From: JAGXLC01 sp046545815
GTDB taxonomy: Bacteria; Bacteroidota; Bacteroidia; Bacteroidales; UBA12077
DNA: 20,526 bases
Assembly (NCBI GenBank): GCA_046545815.1
Contig: JBKGZA010000037.1
Location: 1 to 20,526 of the forward strand
Direction of reading: 5' to 3'
Both the position numbers and the translations under genes were made by a program. The notes below the pieces were generated by a model. That model ran no database searches, was not told the DNA's origin, and was given only the letters and a program-made list of their open reading frames with translations. Positions 1 to 7,939 of the stretch are shown here, piece after piece. Position 1 is the stretch's first letter. Each line of letters opens with the position of its first letter.

Positions 1-9
1 TTTATTTCT

Positions 10-26
10 GACTATTGTTAATAGTC
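10..26. other. short hairpin just beyond the ppdK stop
   Basis: GACTATT and AATAGTC form a perfect 7-bp stem with a 3-nt loop, 4 nt downstream of the ppdK stop codon. The stem is AT-rich. No clear U-run follows on the ppdK strand, and only a weak TTTG follows on the plus strand, so its role as a terminator is unproven. Confidence 0.35.
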
Positions 27-30
27 TTTG

Positions 31-2763
31 TTATTGGTTTTGCTCCTCTTTGATGGCAGCCTGTGCTGCAGCCAGTCGAGCAATGGGCACTCTGTATGGG
101 GAACAGCTCACATAATTCATGCCTACCATGTGGCAGAATTCGACTGAACTGGGTTCTCCGCCATGTTCACCGCAAATCCCTACTTTGAGGTCTTTCCGTG
201 TTTGTCTGCCGCGTTTGGTACCCATTTCTACGAGCTGACCAACACCTTCCTGATCCAGTATCTGGAAGGGATCATCTTTCAGTATGCCGCTATTCATATA
301 CACGGGCAGGAATTTTCCAGCATCGTCCCTTGAAAAGCCAAATGTCATCTGAGTCAGGTCATTGGTACCGAAAGAGAAGAATTCTGCGGATTCTGCAATT
401 TTATCTGCTACTACGGTTGCTCTGGGAACCTCGATCATGGTACCTACCAGATAATCTACCCGGTCGTTGTTCTCTTCGAATACTTTTTCAACCGTATTCC
501 GCACGATGTCTTCCTGCATCTTCATTTCTTCGTATATACCGGTTAAGGGTATCATGATTTCCGGATAAGTCTTAACTCCTTTTTTCTTCAGGTTAAGGGC
601 AGCCTCAATGATAGCTCTTGCCTGCATCTCGGTAATTTCGGGATAGGTGTTTCCGAGCCTGCAGCCCCTGTGGCCCAACATTGGATTTGTTTCATGAAGT
701 GAATCAATGGTTTTCTGAACTTCTTCAAGGCTTACACCCAGTTCATCGGCCATTTCTTTCTGATTCTTTTCTTCATGGGGAACAAATTCGTGCAATGGCG
801 GATCGAGCAACCTTACAGTCACCGGCAGGTCCTGCATGGCTTCAAATATGCCTTCGAAATCTTCTCTCTGTATGGGCAGCAATTTGTGCAATGCTTTTCT
901 CCGGTCTTCTTCCTTGGTGGAGAGGATCATCTCACGCATGGCTTTGATCCTGTCGCCTTCGAAGAACATGTGTTCGGTCCGGTAAAGTCCGATACCGGTT
1001 GCTCCAAAATCTCTGGCCGTTTTGGAGTCATAGGGTGTATCGGCATTGGTTCTTACATTCATCTTGGTATATTTCTCGGAGAGCTCCATAATCCTGGCAA
1101 AATTGCCGCTTAATTCGGGCTTGTGCGTGGGCACTTTTCCTTCATAAATTTCTCCGGTACTTCCATTGAGGGAAACCCAGTCGCCTTCATTATATGTTTT
1201 TCCGTCAACGGTCATGGTTTTTTTTCTGTAGTTGATCTGGACACTTCCTGCACCTGCTACGCAGCATTTTCCCATACCTCTGGCAACAACTGCAGCGTGA
1301 GAGGTCATACCACCGCGGGCGGTCATGATTCCTCTGGCCAGGTTCATGCCTTTGAGGTCTTCTGGTGAAGTTTCGACTCTGGCGAGAATCACATCTTTTC
1401 CTTCATTACCCCATTCTTCTGCATCATCAGCGAAAAATACAAGCTGACCGGTAGCTGCGCCAGGTGAGGCGGGCAATCCTTTGGCAATGGTTGTAGCTTC
1501 CTTCAGACCTTCGGGGTCAAATACGGGGTGAAGCAATTCATCCAGTTTATTGGGCTCATTTCGCAGAAGGGCGGTTTTTTCATCGAGTATCCCTTCATCC
1601 AGCATATCCATAGCTATTTTAACCATGGCAGCACCAGTGCGTTTGCCATTTCTTGTCTGCAGCAGCCATAATTTGCCTTCCTGAATGGTAAACTCAAGGT
1701 CCTGCATGTCTTTATAGTGGTGTTCCAGTTTTTCCTGTATTTCGTAGAGTTCATTATAGATTTCCGGCATGATCTCTTCCAGGGAAGGATAAACTTTTCT
1801 TCTTTCATCTTCGGGAACTCCCTGGAGTTGAGCCCACTGCTGGGACCCTGCTTTAGTGATTTGTTGCGGAGTCCGGGTACCTGCTACAACATCTTCGCCC
1901 TGAGCATTCATCAGAAATTCTCCGTTGAATACGTTTTCTCCTGTGGCTGCATCTCTGGTAAAGGCCACACCTGTACCGGAATCTTCACCCATATTGCCAA
2001 ATACCATGGCCATCACATTTACAGCAGTACCCCATTCTTCGGGTATTTTGTGCATCTGGCGGTAATATTTGGCACGCTTGGTATTCCAGCTGTCGAAGAC
2101 TGCCATGATGGCTCCCCACAACTGATCCCAGGGGTCCTGAGGAAAATCTTTCCCAAGCCGCCGTTTAATTACATCCTTAAATTCCTGTACCATGTTTTTA
2201 AGGTCATCGGTAGTCAGGTTCACATCCTTTTCCACACCTTTTTTCTCTTTTATCTTCTCGATGATTTCTTCAAACGGGTCAGGATCTTCTTTACTTTCAG
2301 GCTCCAAACCCATTACCACATCACCGTACATCTGGATGAATCTCCTGTAGGAGTCCCATGCAAAGCGGTCGTTATTGGTTTTTTTGGCAAGCCCCTGTAC
2401 AGCCTCATCGTTCAATCCGAGGTTCAATACCGTATCCATCATACCGGGCATGGAAACTCTTGCACCTGATCTTACGGAAAGTAGGCATGGAGTCTCGTTG
2501 CTGCCAAATTTGGTATTGGTTTGTTCCTCGATTTTTCCGATCTCTTTTTCTATATCGCCTTTGAGCAATTCAACGATTTTATCTCTGCCAAGTTTATTGT
2601 ATTCCGTACAAACATCTGTGGTAATGGTGAAACCAGGGGGCACAGGCACACCAATAGAGCTCATTTCAGCGAGATTCGCACCTTTTCCGCCGAGCAGATT
2701 CTTCATGTGCGCTCCGCCTTCGGCTTGTCTATTTCCAAAACTGTAAACTCTTTTTTCTGCCAT
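31..2763 (-). CDS. ppdK: pyruvate, phosphate dikinase (PPDK)
   Basis: This 910-residue cytoplasmic enzyme interconverts pyruvate + ATP + Pi and phosphoenolpyruvate + AMP + PPi. The three PPDK parts are visible: an N-terminal ATP-grasp nucleotide domain (about residues 1-350, with GGKGANLAEM near residue 25), a swivelling phosphohistidine domain with GGMTSHAAVVARG, and a C-terminal PEP/pyruvate barrel ending in GICGEHGGEPSS. His489 is the expected phosphocarrier, Thr487 the position of the regulatory threonine known in plant PPDK, and Cys864 the expected barrel cysteine. The length is normal for the family. The ATG is preceded by AGGAG (complement of 2769-2773) at 5-nt spacing, which fixes the start. 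The gene stands alone, divergent from the SDR gene. Direction in vivo (gluconeogenic or glycolytic) cannot be read from sequence. Confidence 0.98.
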   Translation of the reverse strand: MAEKRVYSFGNRQAEGGAHMKNLLGGKGANLAEMSSIGVPVPPGFTITTDVCTEYNKLGRDKIVELLKGDIEKEIGKIEEQTNTKFGSNETPCLLSVRSGARVSMPGMMDTVLNLGLNDEAVQGLAKKTNNDRFAWDSYRRFIQMYGDVVMGLEPESKEDPDPFEEIIEKIKEKKGVEKDVNLTTDDLKNMVQEFKDVIKRRLGKDFPQDPWDQLWGAIMAVFDSWNTKRAKYYRQMHKIPEEWGTAVNVMAMVFGNMGEDSGTGVAFTRDAATGENVFNGEFLMNAQGEDVVAGTRTPQQITKAGSQQWAQLQGVPEDERRKVYPSLEEIMPEIYNELYEIQEKLEHHYKDMQDLEFTIQEGKLWLLQTRNGKRTGAAMVKIAMDMLDEGILDEKTALLRNEPNKLDELLHPVFDPEGLKEATTIAKGLPASPGAATGQLVFFADDAEEWGNEGKDVILARVETSPEDLKGMNLARGIMTARGGMTSHAAVVARGMGKCCVAGAGSVQINYRKKTMTVDGKTYNEGDWVSLNGSTGEIYEGKVPTHKPELSGNFARIMELSEKYTKMNVRTNADTPYDSKTARDFGATGIGLYRTEHMFFEGDRIKAMREMILSTKEEDRRKALHKLLPIQREDFEGIFEAMQDLPVTVRLLDPPLHEFVPHEEKNQKEMADELGVSLEEVQKTIDSLHETNPMLGHRGCRLGNTYPEITEMQARAIIEAALNLKKKGVKTYPEIMIPLTGIYEEMKMQEDIVRNTVEKVFEENNDRVDYLVGTMIEVPRATVVADKIAESAEFFSFGTNDLTQMTFGFSRDDAGKFLPVYMNSGILKDDPFQILDQEGVGQLVEMGTKRGRQTRKDLKVGICGEHGGEPSSVEFCHMVGMNYVSCSPYRVPIARLAAAQAAIKEEQNQ

Positions 2764-2822
2764 CTTTTCTCCTTTTTAAAAGTTTGACTCTTAGATTTAT
2801 GTATTATTTAAAATTTAGGCTA

Positions 2823-2830
2823 CAAATATA
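2823..2830 (-). promoter_or_regulatory. putative ppdK promoter -7 element
   Basis: Read on the minus strand the bases are TATATTTG, an exact match to the Bacteroidota -7 consensus TAnnTTTG. It lies about 60 nt upstream of the ppdK ATG in an AT-rich divergent gap. A good -33 TTTG at the usual spacing was not found, so this is a consensus match only. Confidence 0.45.
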
Positions 2831-2906
2831 TTCAAAAATTTGTGATTTAATAAACAAATTTAATTTATACAAGTAATAATAGAATGAAAATTAAAAACAG
2901 AATTTT

Positions 2907-3686
2907 ATGAGATCAGAAGAAAAAAAGACGGGGTTATTTATCGTTTGTGGCGCAACGAGCGGTTTTGGAAATGCTGTTGCCCGGCACCTGCTTAACGATG
3001 GTTCCCCTATTCTCGCAGTGGCCCGAAATGAGGAAGATCTGCAGAATCTTAAGGGACAATATGGCCATGAAGTGGACTATATTGCCGGGGACCTGTCTGA
3101 TCCCGCAACGCTGGACCGTATTGTTGAAAAATCCAACACAGGTTTTGTGAACGGTATATTTCTCAACTCGGGCGGACCACCGGCAAAGTCTATCACTGAG
3201 ACAACCATGAAAGATTGGGATGAAGCTTACGCTTCTCTTTTAAGGTGGAAGGTGGAATTAACAAAGAAGCTTCTGCCGAAATTCAGGGATCAGCAATACG
3301 GGAGAATTCTTTTTTTAGAAAGCGCTTCTGTTAAACAACCCATTGAAAATCTGGTTCTTAGCACTTCAATGAGATCAGCCGTAGTGGGTTATGCCAAGAC
3401 CCTTTCCGGGGAACATGCCCATTTTGGAATTACGGTAAATGTGCTGGCGCCGGGATATCACGACACCCGGGCTCTTAATAGATTGTTTGAGAAAAAAAGT
3501 GAGGCTGAGCATATTTCCCTGGAGGAAGCCAGAGAAAAAATGAAGCGACAAACAAAAGTAGGTTTTATCGGAGATCCGGAAAAGCTTGCTTCTCTGGCAG
3601 GATGGCTTTTGTCGGCGGAATCAGAGTATATTACGGGTCAAACCATCAGTGTTGATGGAGGAGTGATCAAAGGAATCCATGGATAG
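2907..3686 (+). CDS. SDR-family protein lacking the YxxxK motif
   Basis: This 259-residue protein has the Rossmann fold of short-chain dehydrogenases. It shows the nucleotide loop G15-x3-G19-x-G21 (CGATSGFG), an NSGG motif at residues 87-90 in place of NNAG, an acidic GDL near residue 61, and the C-terminal ITGQTISVDGG typical of FabG-like members. The catalytic serine region is present (LESAS, residues 137-141). Where Tyr-x3-Lys is expected the sequence reads S152-TSM-R156, so both catalytic residues appear replaced. I recall a subgroup of SDR proteins with this VKQPI...R...VVGYAKTL pattern, so this may be a lineage trait rather than damage. Substrate is unknown. It starts with ATG without a clear Shine-Dalgarno site and converges on the SiaC-like gene with a 25-nt gap. 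Confidence 0.9.
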   Translation: MRSEEKKTGLFIVCGATSGFGNAVARHLLNDGSPILAVARNEEDLQNLKGQYGHEVDYIAGDLSDPATLDRIVEKSNTGFVNGIFLNSGGPPAKSITETTMKDWDEAYASLLRWKVELTKKLLPKFRDQQYGRILFLESASVKQPIENLVLSTSMRSAVVGYAKTLSGEHAHFGITVNVLAPGYHDTRALNRLFEKKSEAEHISLEEAREKMKRQTKVGFIGDPEKLASLAGWLLSAESEYITGQTISVDGGVIKGIHG

Positions 3687-3693
3687 CCGATTT

Positions 3694-3713
3694 AGTACCT
3701 TACCGGTCAAATT
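3694..3713. repeat. 20-bp repeat arm, exact inverted copy at 8610-8629
   Basis: AGTACCTTACCGGTCAAATT lies between the convergent SDR and SiaC-like genes and touches the SiaC stop codon (3712-3714). Its exact reverse complement occurs at 8610-8629, and a 13-of-14 copy of its core in the same orientation occurs at 8576-8589. The match ends sharply on both sides. This copy has no nearby partner arm, unlike the one at 8576-8629. Confidence 0.85.
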
Positions 3714-4101
3714 AGGTTTGAAGTTCTTTGATGTTGAAATCTAATTCGGCTTCCCTTTCAAAATCATTGATTTCGTCAATCATATCCGGGTCTTCGGGGT
3801 CATAGTACCAGGTGATTTCAACCTCACCGCCTTCATTGGTATATTTTTTCAACAGTTCAAACATGTCCAGCAGACATTTGGAAGTACTTGTATTAAAATA
3901 CCGCAGTTTGACATTGAAGTATATTTTGCGTTTTTCTTTTTCAGTGAATTCCTTTATCCAATTGATTAACGGAAGATAGAATTTGTAGGCTTCTTCCATA
4001 TATGATTCTCCTTCTATTTCACAAACCCCTGTTTCAGCATTGAATTTAATACCGGGATAATAAGGAGATGAATGTGTCCGCTCAAAGTTGATGTTATTCA
4101 T
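3712..4101 (-). CDS. SiaC-family regulatory phosphoprotein (DUF1987)
   Basis: This 129-residue protein matches the DUF1987/SiaC family. It has an N-terminal ERTHSSPYYPGIKF segment, a central YFNVKLRYFNTSTSK strand-turn, and an acidic tail with EITWYYDPEDPDM. In Pseudomonas, SiaC is phosphorylated on a threonine by the SiaB kinase and dephosphorylated by the SiaA PP2C phosphatase, and the unphosphorylated form binds a downstream effector. By eye the equivalent acceptor is Thr71 or its neighbour in the NTSTSK turn. The ATG at 4101 is preferred over an upstream in-frame TTG at 4110, because ATGAATAA overlaps the stop of the kinase gene by 8 nt, a translational-coupling arrangement. The effector partner is unknown and is not evident in the window. 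Confidence 0.88.
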   Translation of the reverse strand: MNNINFERTHSSPYYPGIKFNAETGVCEIEGESYMEEAYKFYLPLINWIKEFTEKEKRKIYFNVKLRYFNTSTSKCLLDMFELLKKYTNEGGEVEITWYYDPEDPDMIDEINDFEREAELDFNIKELQT

Positions 4102-4648
4102 TCTTGTCAAATTTTATCGTCAGTTTAAAATAAGAGTAATATCTGTCTTTTTCTATGATGTCAAAATCCAGGTGATTGTTGGAGATTAGTCTGGCCTGGA
4201 CCAGCCCTATACGGGCACCGAGCTTATTGCTTTCTGAGCTTTTTCTCAATTCCCTTTTCAAACCTTTAAGCTCTTCCAGTGAAGAGTTATTGATAATATC
4301 GCACCGCTGGGATAACAAATTGGCATCTTTTATTTTTACCAGGTTTTTGGTCATCAGTTGGAATTGATCGAGATCTTCTGTAATTCTTAATTCTCCGATT
4401 CCTATTCTTTTTGATTCGCTTTCGATGGTTATATATTCTTCTGCATAATATGCCACATTTTGGGACAACTCAACATAAATCTTAAACAGTTTTTTTTGGA
4501 TCAGTGAGTTGTTTTCTGTCATTATTTTAAGGTAATTGCCAAATATGGTGAGCAGGTCGATAAAAAAGGGACCTTCATAAGCGATGAGGCTTCGCTTAGC
4601 TTCTATCAGGTGTGTACTTATTTGACTGGCAATTTCTTTTTCCTGCAT
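4094..4648 (-). CDS. SiaB-like protein kinase (DUF6272)
   Basis: This 184-residue soluble protein has a histidine-kinase/anti-sigma type ATPase fold. A degenerate N-box is visible as YVELSQNVAYYAEE (residues 58-71; Glu60 and Asn64 in the key places), and a late glycine box as GARIGLVQARLIS (144-156). This is the pattern of SiaB-type kinases that phosphorylate the SiaC partner. The gene begins 3 nt after the stop of the TPR-SpoIIE phosphatase and overlaps the SiaC-like gene by 8 nt, so the three are almost certainly one transcript. Kinase activity is inferred from family and context. An alternative is a plain anti-sigma-like ATPase that binds but does not phosphorylate. Confidence 0.82.
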   Translation of the reverse strand: MQEKEIASQISTHLIEAKRSLIAYEGPFFIDLLTIFGNYLKIMTENNSLIQKKLFKIYVELSQNVAYYAEEYITIESESKRIGIGELRITEDLDQFQLMTKNLVKIKDANLLSQRCDIINNSSLEELKGLKRELRKSSESNKLGARIGLVQARLISNNHLDFDIIEKDRYYSYFKLTIKFDKNE

Positions 4649-4651
4649 GGT

Positions 4652-6541
4652 CTATATGATTTTTGCACCCAGTACGGTGATATCGTCTCTTTGTTCGGAA
4701 TTTCCCTTAAACTCATCGAGAGACATTGCCATTTCCTGGTGTTGAACATTCAAAGATTTGTCTGCATTTTGATTAAGTACTTTTAAAAACCGTTTGCTGT
4801 TATATCGTTTCCTGAAATTATTTACCTGATCGAAGATACCATCCGTTGTCAGGTATAGTATGTCTCCTTTTTCCAGATTGATCACACTGGAGGTAAATTC
4901 TTTTTCTTTCTTATTCTTATTGATGCCTCCGATAGAGTAACGGTTGCCTCTAATTTTCTTTATTTCTCCTTCGCTTTTACTGTAATAATATAAAGGCCGT
5001 TTGGCACCTGCAAACCGGATTTGTTTCATATGGTTTTGGGTATGTTCCATGCTGATAAGGCATACGTCCATGCCGTCCGTATTATCGGTAGTTTCCTGTT
5101 TCAGGGCTTCAACAATATATTGATTCAACAATTCCAAAATTTTTGCCGGTTCCATTATGCGTTTCTCGGCAATGATTTCATTGAATATCCGGTTTCCGAT
5201 CATCGACATAAATGCACCCGGCACGCCATGACCTGTGCAATCCACTACTGCAAGAAATGTTATGGGTTTGGGCATACCATCTTCATATATCTGTGTAAAC
5301 CAGTAAAAGTCACCTGAAACGATATCTTTCGGCCGGTAAAAAATGAATATGTCAAATTCTTTTTTTAACTGAGACCTGATGGGCAATATGGCGGACTGGA
5401 TGTTTTGTGCATAATTCAGGCTATCGTTGAGTTTTTTGTTTTGAATCTCCAGTTTTTGTTTTTGTTCCTGAATCTGCTTGTTTTGTGTATTGATATACTG
5501 ATTTTGTTCTTCTAGTTTTTTATATGCCTTTTTCTTTTGTTTGTAAATATGGAACAGCAGTATGGAGAATCCTGTAATTAAACCAAAACCAATTATTAAG
5601 GAATTGCGGATGGTTTTTTCAACTTTGAGCTGGGCCTGTTTCTTTTTGATTTCCAGTTCCTGCATTTCCAGTTGCATTTGTCTCTCCCGGTTGATGCGTT
5701 CAACTTCCTGCAGGCTGTCCTCTGTGGTTTTTCTTTTGTTGACCTCCTCTTCCAGTTTTTTCTGTTTTATTTGCTTTTCATTTTCTGCTTGATCGACTTG
5801 GCTCTCCGATTTTTCCCTAATCTCTGACATCTGTTCTTCCTTTAAGTGCTTATCAATGGAAGAGAACATATCGAAATATTTGATGCTTTTCTCAGAATCA
5901 CCCAATTGTTTATAATTTTCAGAAAGCAGGCCGTAACATGACCTTACCGATTGCATGGCATCTTCTTCTTTGGCTAAAGAAAGAGCCTCCTTTGTATATT
6001 GGTTAGATTGTTTATAATTATTCATCATCTGGTGAGTCTGGGCCAGATTGATTAAACCGGAAAGAATGCTGTTTTTCAGATTCAGTTCTCTGCTTATTTT
6101 TAAACCTTTATTGAAAGATTCAAGTGCTTGCTCGTATTGTTCTTTTTCGGTGTAGATCATGCCCAGGTAATAGCTTATGAGTTTCACCCCGTTTTTGTTG
6201 CTCAATTCTTCGTTAATTTCCATACAACGCTGGAAATGCTTCTCTGCCTTATCATAATCGTTGTTCTGCCAATATATGAAAGCCACTTTATTGGAATATT
6301 CCAGTTCTTTTTTTATGTTGTTTTCGTTTTGGTGCCTGGCTATCTGTTCCTCATATTGCTCCACTTTTTTCCTGTCTTCCTGGCTCATTGTCTGCCCTAC
6401 TGCATAGCGGCCCGGAGAGAAAAACAACCATAAAGCGAGAACAAGCATGAGGGAGATGCATGTTTTGAGTTTACGGATTTTTGAATTTTGAAATTCAGTT
6501 GATTTTAATTCCCACGACCAAAACATCGTCGAGCTGCTCAT
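4652..6541 (-). CDS. membrane TPR / SpoIIE-type PP2C phosphatase
   Basis: Read from the ATG at 6541 the protein has 629 residues. In order it has a signal-like segment (about 25-50), TPR repeats (about 65-230), a charged coiled coil (about 235-310), one membrane helix (about 313-333), a second coiled coil, and a SpoIIE/PP2C domain (about 385-627). The PP2C metal motifs are intact: GDFYW, DCTGHGVPGAFMS, LTTDG and RDDIT. The layout suggests a periplasmic TPR sensor signalling to a cytoplasmic phosphatase, probably acting on the SiaC-like protein. An in-frame ATG at 6670 lies deep inside the upstream gene. The 6541 start has GGAAGG 6 nt upstream and leaves a 47-nt overlap with that gene. ATG 6526 is an alternative. 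Confidence 0.9.
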   Translation of the reverse strand: MSSSTMFWSWELKSTEFQNSKIRKLKTCISLMLVLALWLFFSPGRYAVGQTMSQEDRKKVEQYEEQIARHQNENNIKKELEYSNKVAFIYWQNNDYDKAEKHFQRCMEINEELSNKNGVKLISYYLGMIYTEKEQYEQALESFNKGLKISRELNLKNSILSGLINLAQTHQMMNNYKQSNQYTKEALSLAKEEDAMQSVRSCYGLLSENYKQLGDSEKSIKYFDMFSSIDKHLKEEQMSEIREKSESQVDQAENEKQIKQKKLEEEVNKRKTTEDSLQEVERINRERQMQLEMQELEIKKKQAQLKVEKTIRNSLIIGFGLITGFSILLFHIYKQKKKAYKKLEEQNQYINTQNKQIQEQKQKLEIQNKKLNDSLNYAQNIQSAILPIRSQLKKEFDIFIFYRPKDIVSGDFYWFTQIYEDGMPKPITFLAVVDCTGHGVPGAFMSMIGNRIFNEIIAEKRIMEPAKILELLNQYIVEALKQETTDNTDGMDVCLISMEHTQNHMKQIRFAGAKRPLYYYSKSEGEIKKIRGNRYSIGGINKNKKEKEFTSSVINLEKGDILYLTTDGIFDQVNNFRKRYNSKRFLKVLNQNADKSLNVQHQEMAMSLDEFKGNSEQRDDITVLGAKII

Positions 6542-7745
6542 ATCCTTCCTTCCATTTATAAAAAGTTTGTTCCAGAATTTCTTTTTGCTTTTTGACAGAT
6601 GAACCATTGCTGCTGATAAATAATTCTTTAAAATATTTATATCTGAATTTTTTCCCTTTGGGTCCCCCAAATTGATCGGGAAAACCGTCGGTGAATAAAT
6701 ACAGTGTATCTCCTTTTTTTAATTGTATCTCATGGGTAGTAAAAGGTTTATTGTAGTTGAAGTTAATTCCTACCGGCATACGATCTCCTCTGATCTCCCG
6801 GAATTCCTGGTTGTTGATGATATAAAGCGGATTGTTTGCACCGGAAAATTTAACAATATGATTTTTATAGTCGATGGTACACAATGCCATATCTATCCCG
6901 TCGTGGGTCTCTCCGCAGTTACCTGTTTGTTGCAGAGATCGGATCACATAGTCTCTTAGTTCTTCAAGAATGTCACTGGGATTTTCAAGGGATTTGTGTT
7001 TTAGGGTCTGATTGAGAAAAACAAGCGCCATCATGTGCATCAATGCCCCGGAGACTCCGTGGCCGGTACAATCTCCAACGGCAATAACAGCCTTGTCATC
7101 TTTTTTGTCAATCCAGTAAAAGTCACCGCTTACAATATGTTTGGGTATGCTGAGGATGAAATGCCGGGGGAAAATTTCGCTGAAAAGTGATTGTTTAGGC
7201 AGAATTGCATCCTGTATCCTTTTCGCATATTTTAAGTCCGCTGTAATTTCCTTATCCTTTCTGTTGATGATCTCTTTTTGCCGAAGCACCGCTTCGTGCT
7301 GTTTTATGATTTTGTGGTTCCTCTTTTCAATCTCCAGCTTTTGTTTTTCGATGGCCCGGTAATAGTCCACGAGATTCAAAGCCGATTTGGTGCGTATGAT
7401 CAGACTGTCTTTGACCAGTGGTTTTTGTATTAAATCCATTGCTCCGGCATCAAAAGCCTCCTGAAATTTATTTGTGGCAGTAATAACAAGGATAGGAATA
7501 TGTTGGGTGCAGTGGTTGCCTTTAAGATAACGAATCACTTCAATGCCGTTCATCTGAGGCATATCAAGATCCACGAATATCAAATCAGGGTATTGACTGA
7601 GTGCTTTTTCGCAAACCTCCAAACCATCATGAGCGGTAAGAATCTCATAATTCTCATTATACGATGTAAGTACCTGTTCAGCAAGCATTAAATCCAGTTC
7701 TGAATCGTCACCAATCAATATGGTATAATTTTTCTTACGTTTCAA
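6495..7745 (-). CDS. response regulator receiver-SpoIIE phosphatase
   Basis: This 416-residue protein joins an N-terminal receiver (about 1-125; acidic Asp13/Asp14, predicted phosphoacceptor Asp59 in VDLDMPQMNG, Thr89, Lys108 in QKPL) to a coiled-coil linker (about 130-170) and a SpoIIE/PP2C phosphatase (about 185-416; GDFYW at 207, DCTGHGVSG at 225, FTDG at 351, Asp406-Asp407). Receiver phosphorylation by an unseen histidine kinase would be expected to control the phosphatase. No ATG exists between the upstream in-frame stop and the first receiver strand, so the start is taken as TTG at 7745 (LKRKKNYTIL, read as Met). It is first in the operon and overlaps the TPR-phosphatase gene. Two phosphatases for one SiaB/SiaC pair suggest two input signals. 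Confidence 0.92.
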   Translation of the reverse strand: MKRKKNYTILIGDDSELDLMLAEQVLTSYNENYEILTAHDGLEVCEKALSQYPDLIFVDLDMPQMNGIEVIRYLKGNHCTQHIPILVITATNKFQEAFDAGAMDLIQKPLVKDSLIIRTKSALNLVDYYRAIEKQKLEIEKRNHKIIKQHEAVLRQKEIINRKDKEITADLKYAKRIQDAILPKQSLFSEIFPRHFILSIPKHIVSGDFYWIDKKDDKAVIAVGDCTGHGVSGALMHMMALVFLNQTLKHKSLENPSDILEELRDYVIRSLQQTGNCGETHDGIDMALCTIDYKNHIVKFSGANNPLYIINNQEFREIRGDRMPVGINFNYNKPFTTHEIQLKKGDTLYLFTDGFPDQFGGPKGKKFRYKYFKELFISSNGSSVKKQKEILEQTFYKWKEGYEQLDDVLVVGIKIN

Positions 7746-7816
7746 ATCGGCTGAGGTTTCTTTCCGAGGTTTTGAATGGCGTCTAAAATAGTAATTCGTG
7801 CTAAAAAATTCAATGA

Positions 7817-7847
7817 ATTGCTCAAATTGTTTGATTTAATATCTTTG
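7817..7847 (+). promoter_or_regulatory. putative promoter of the cupin gene
   Basis: TATCTTTG at 7840-7847 matches the Bacteroidota -7 element TAnnTTTG. ATTG at 7817-7820 sits 19 nt upstream, the usual position of the -33 TTTG. Transcription would start near 7854, inside the first arm of the inverted repeat described next, giving a leader of about 85 nt. Confidence 0.5.
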
Positions 7848-7851
7848 TAAT

Positions 7852-7908
7852 TTGACGGATGTATAATAATTGAATTCCAATTGTCAATTTTGTAATGTAA
7901 TCCGTCAA
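7852..7908. promoter_or_regulatory. 9-bp inverted repeat in the divergent gap
   Basis: TTGACGGAT (7852-7860) and ATCCGTCAA (7900-7908) are perfect inverted copies 39 nt apart. Between them lies a small hairpin, AATTG-AATTC-CAATT (7868-7882). The structure sits between the divergent receiver-phosphatase and cupin genes, overlapping the predicted cupin transcript start. It could be an operator pair or a 5' leader RNA structure; which one cannot be told here. Confidence 0.5.
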
Positions 7909-7939
7909 GTGCAGTCACAAAATATAATACTGGGGCCTA

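Noticed and set aside
1717..2469. 250-codon plus-strand open frame opposite ppdK
   Set aside because: It lies entirely antisense to the clear PPDK coding region, is rich in Phe, His and Cys as expected from the complement, and has no recognisable domain.
6542..6670. Longer N-terminus of the TPR-phosphatase from ATG 6670
   Set aside because: It would overlap the upstream phosphatase by 176 nt and place 43 extra residues before an otherwise normal signal segment. ATG 6541 has a better ribosome site.
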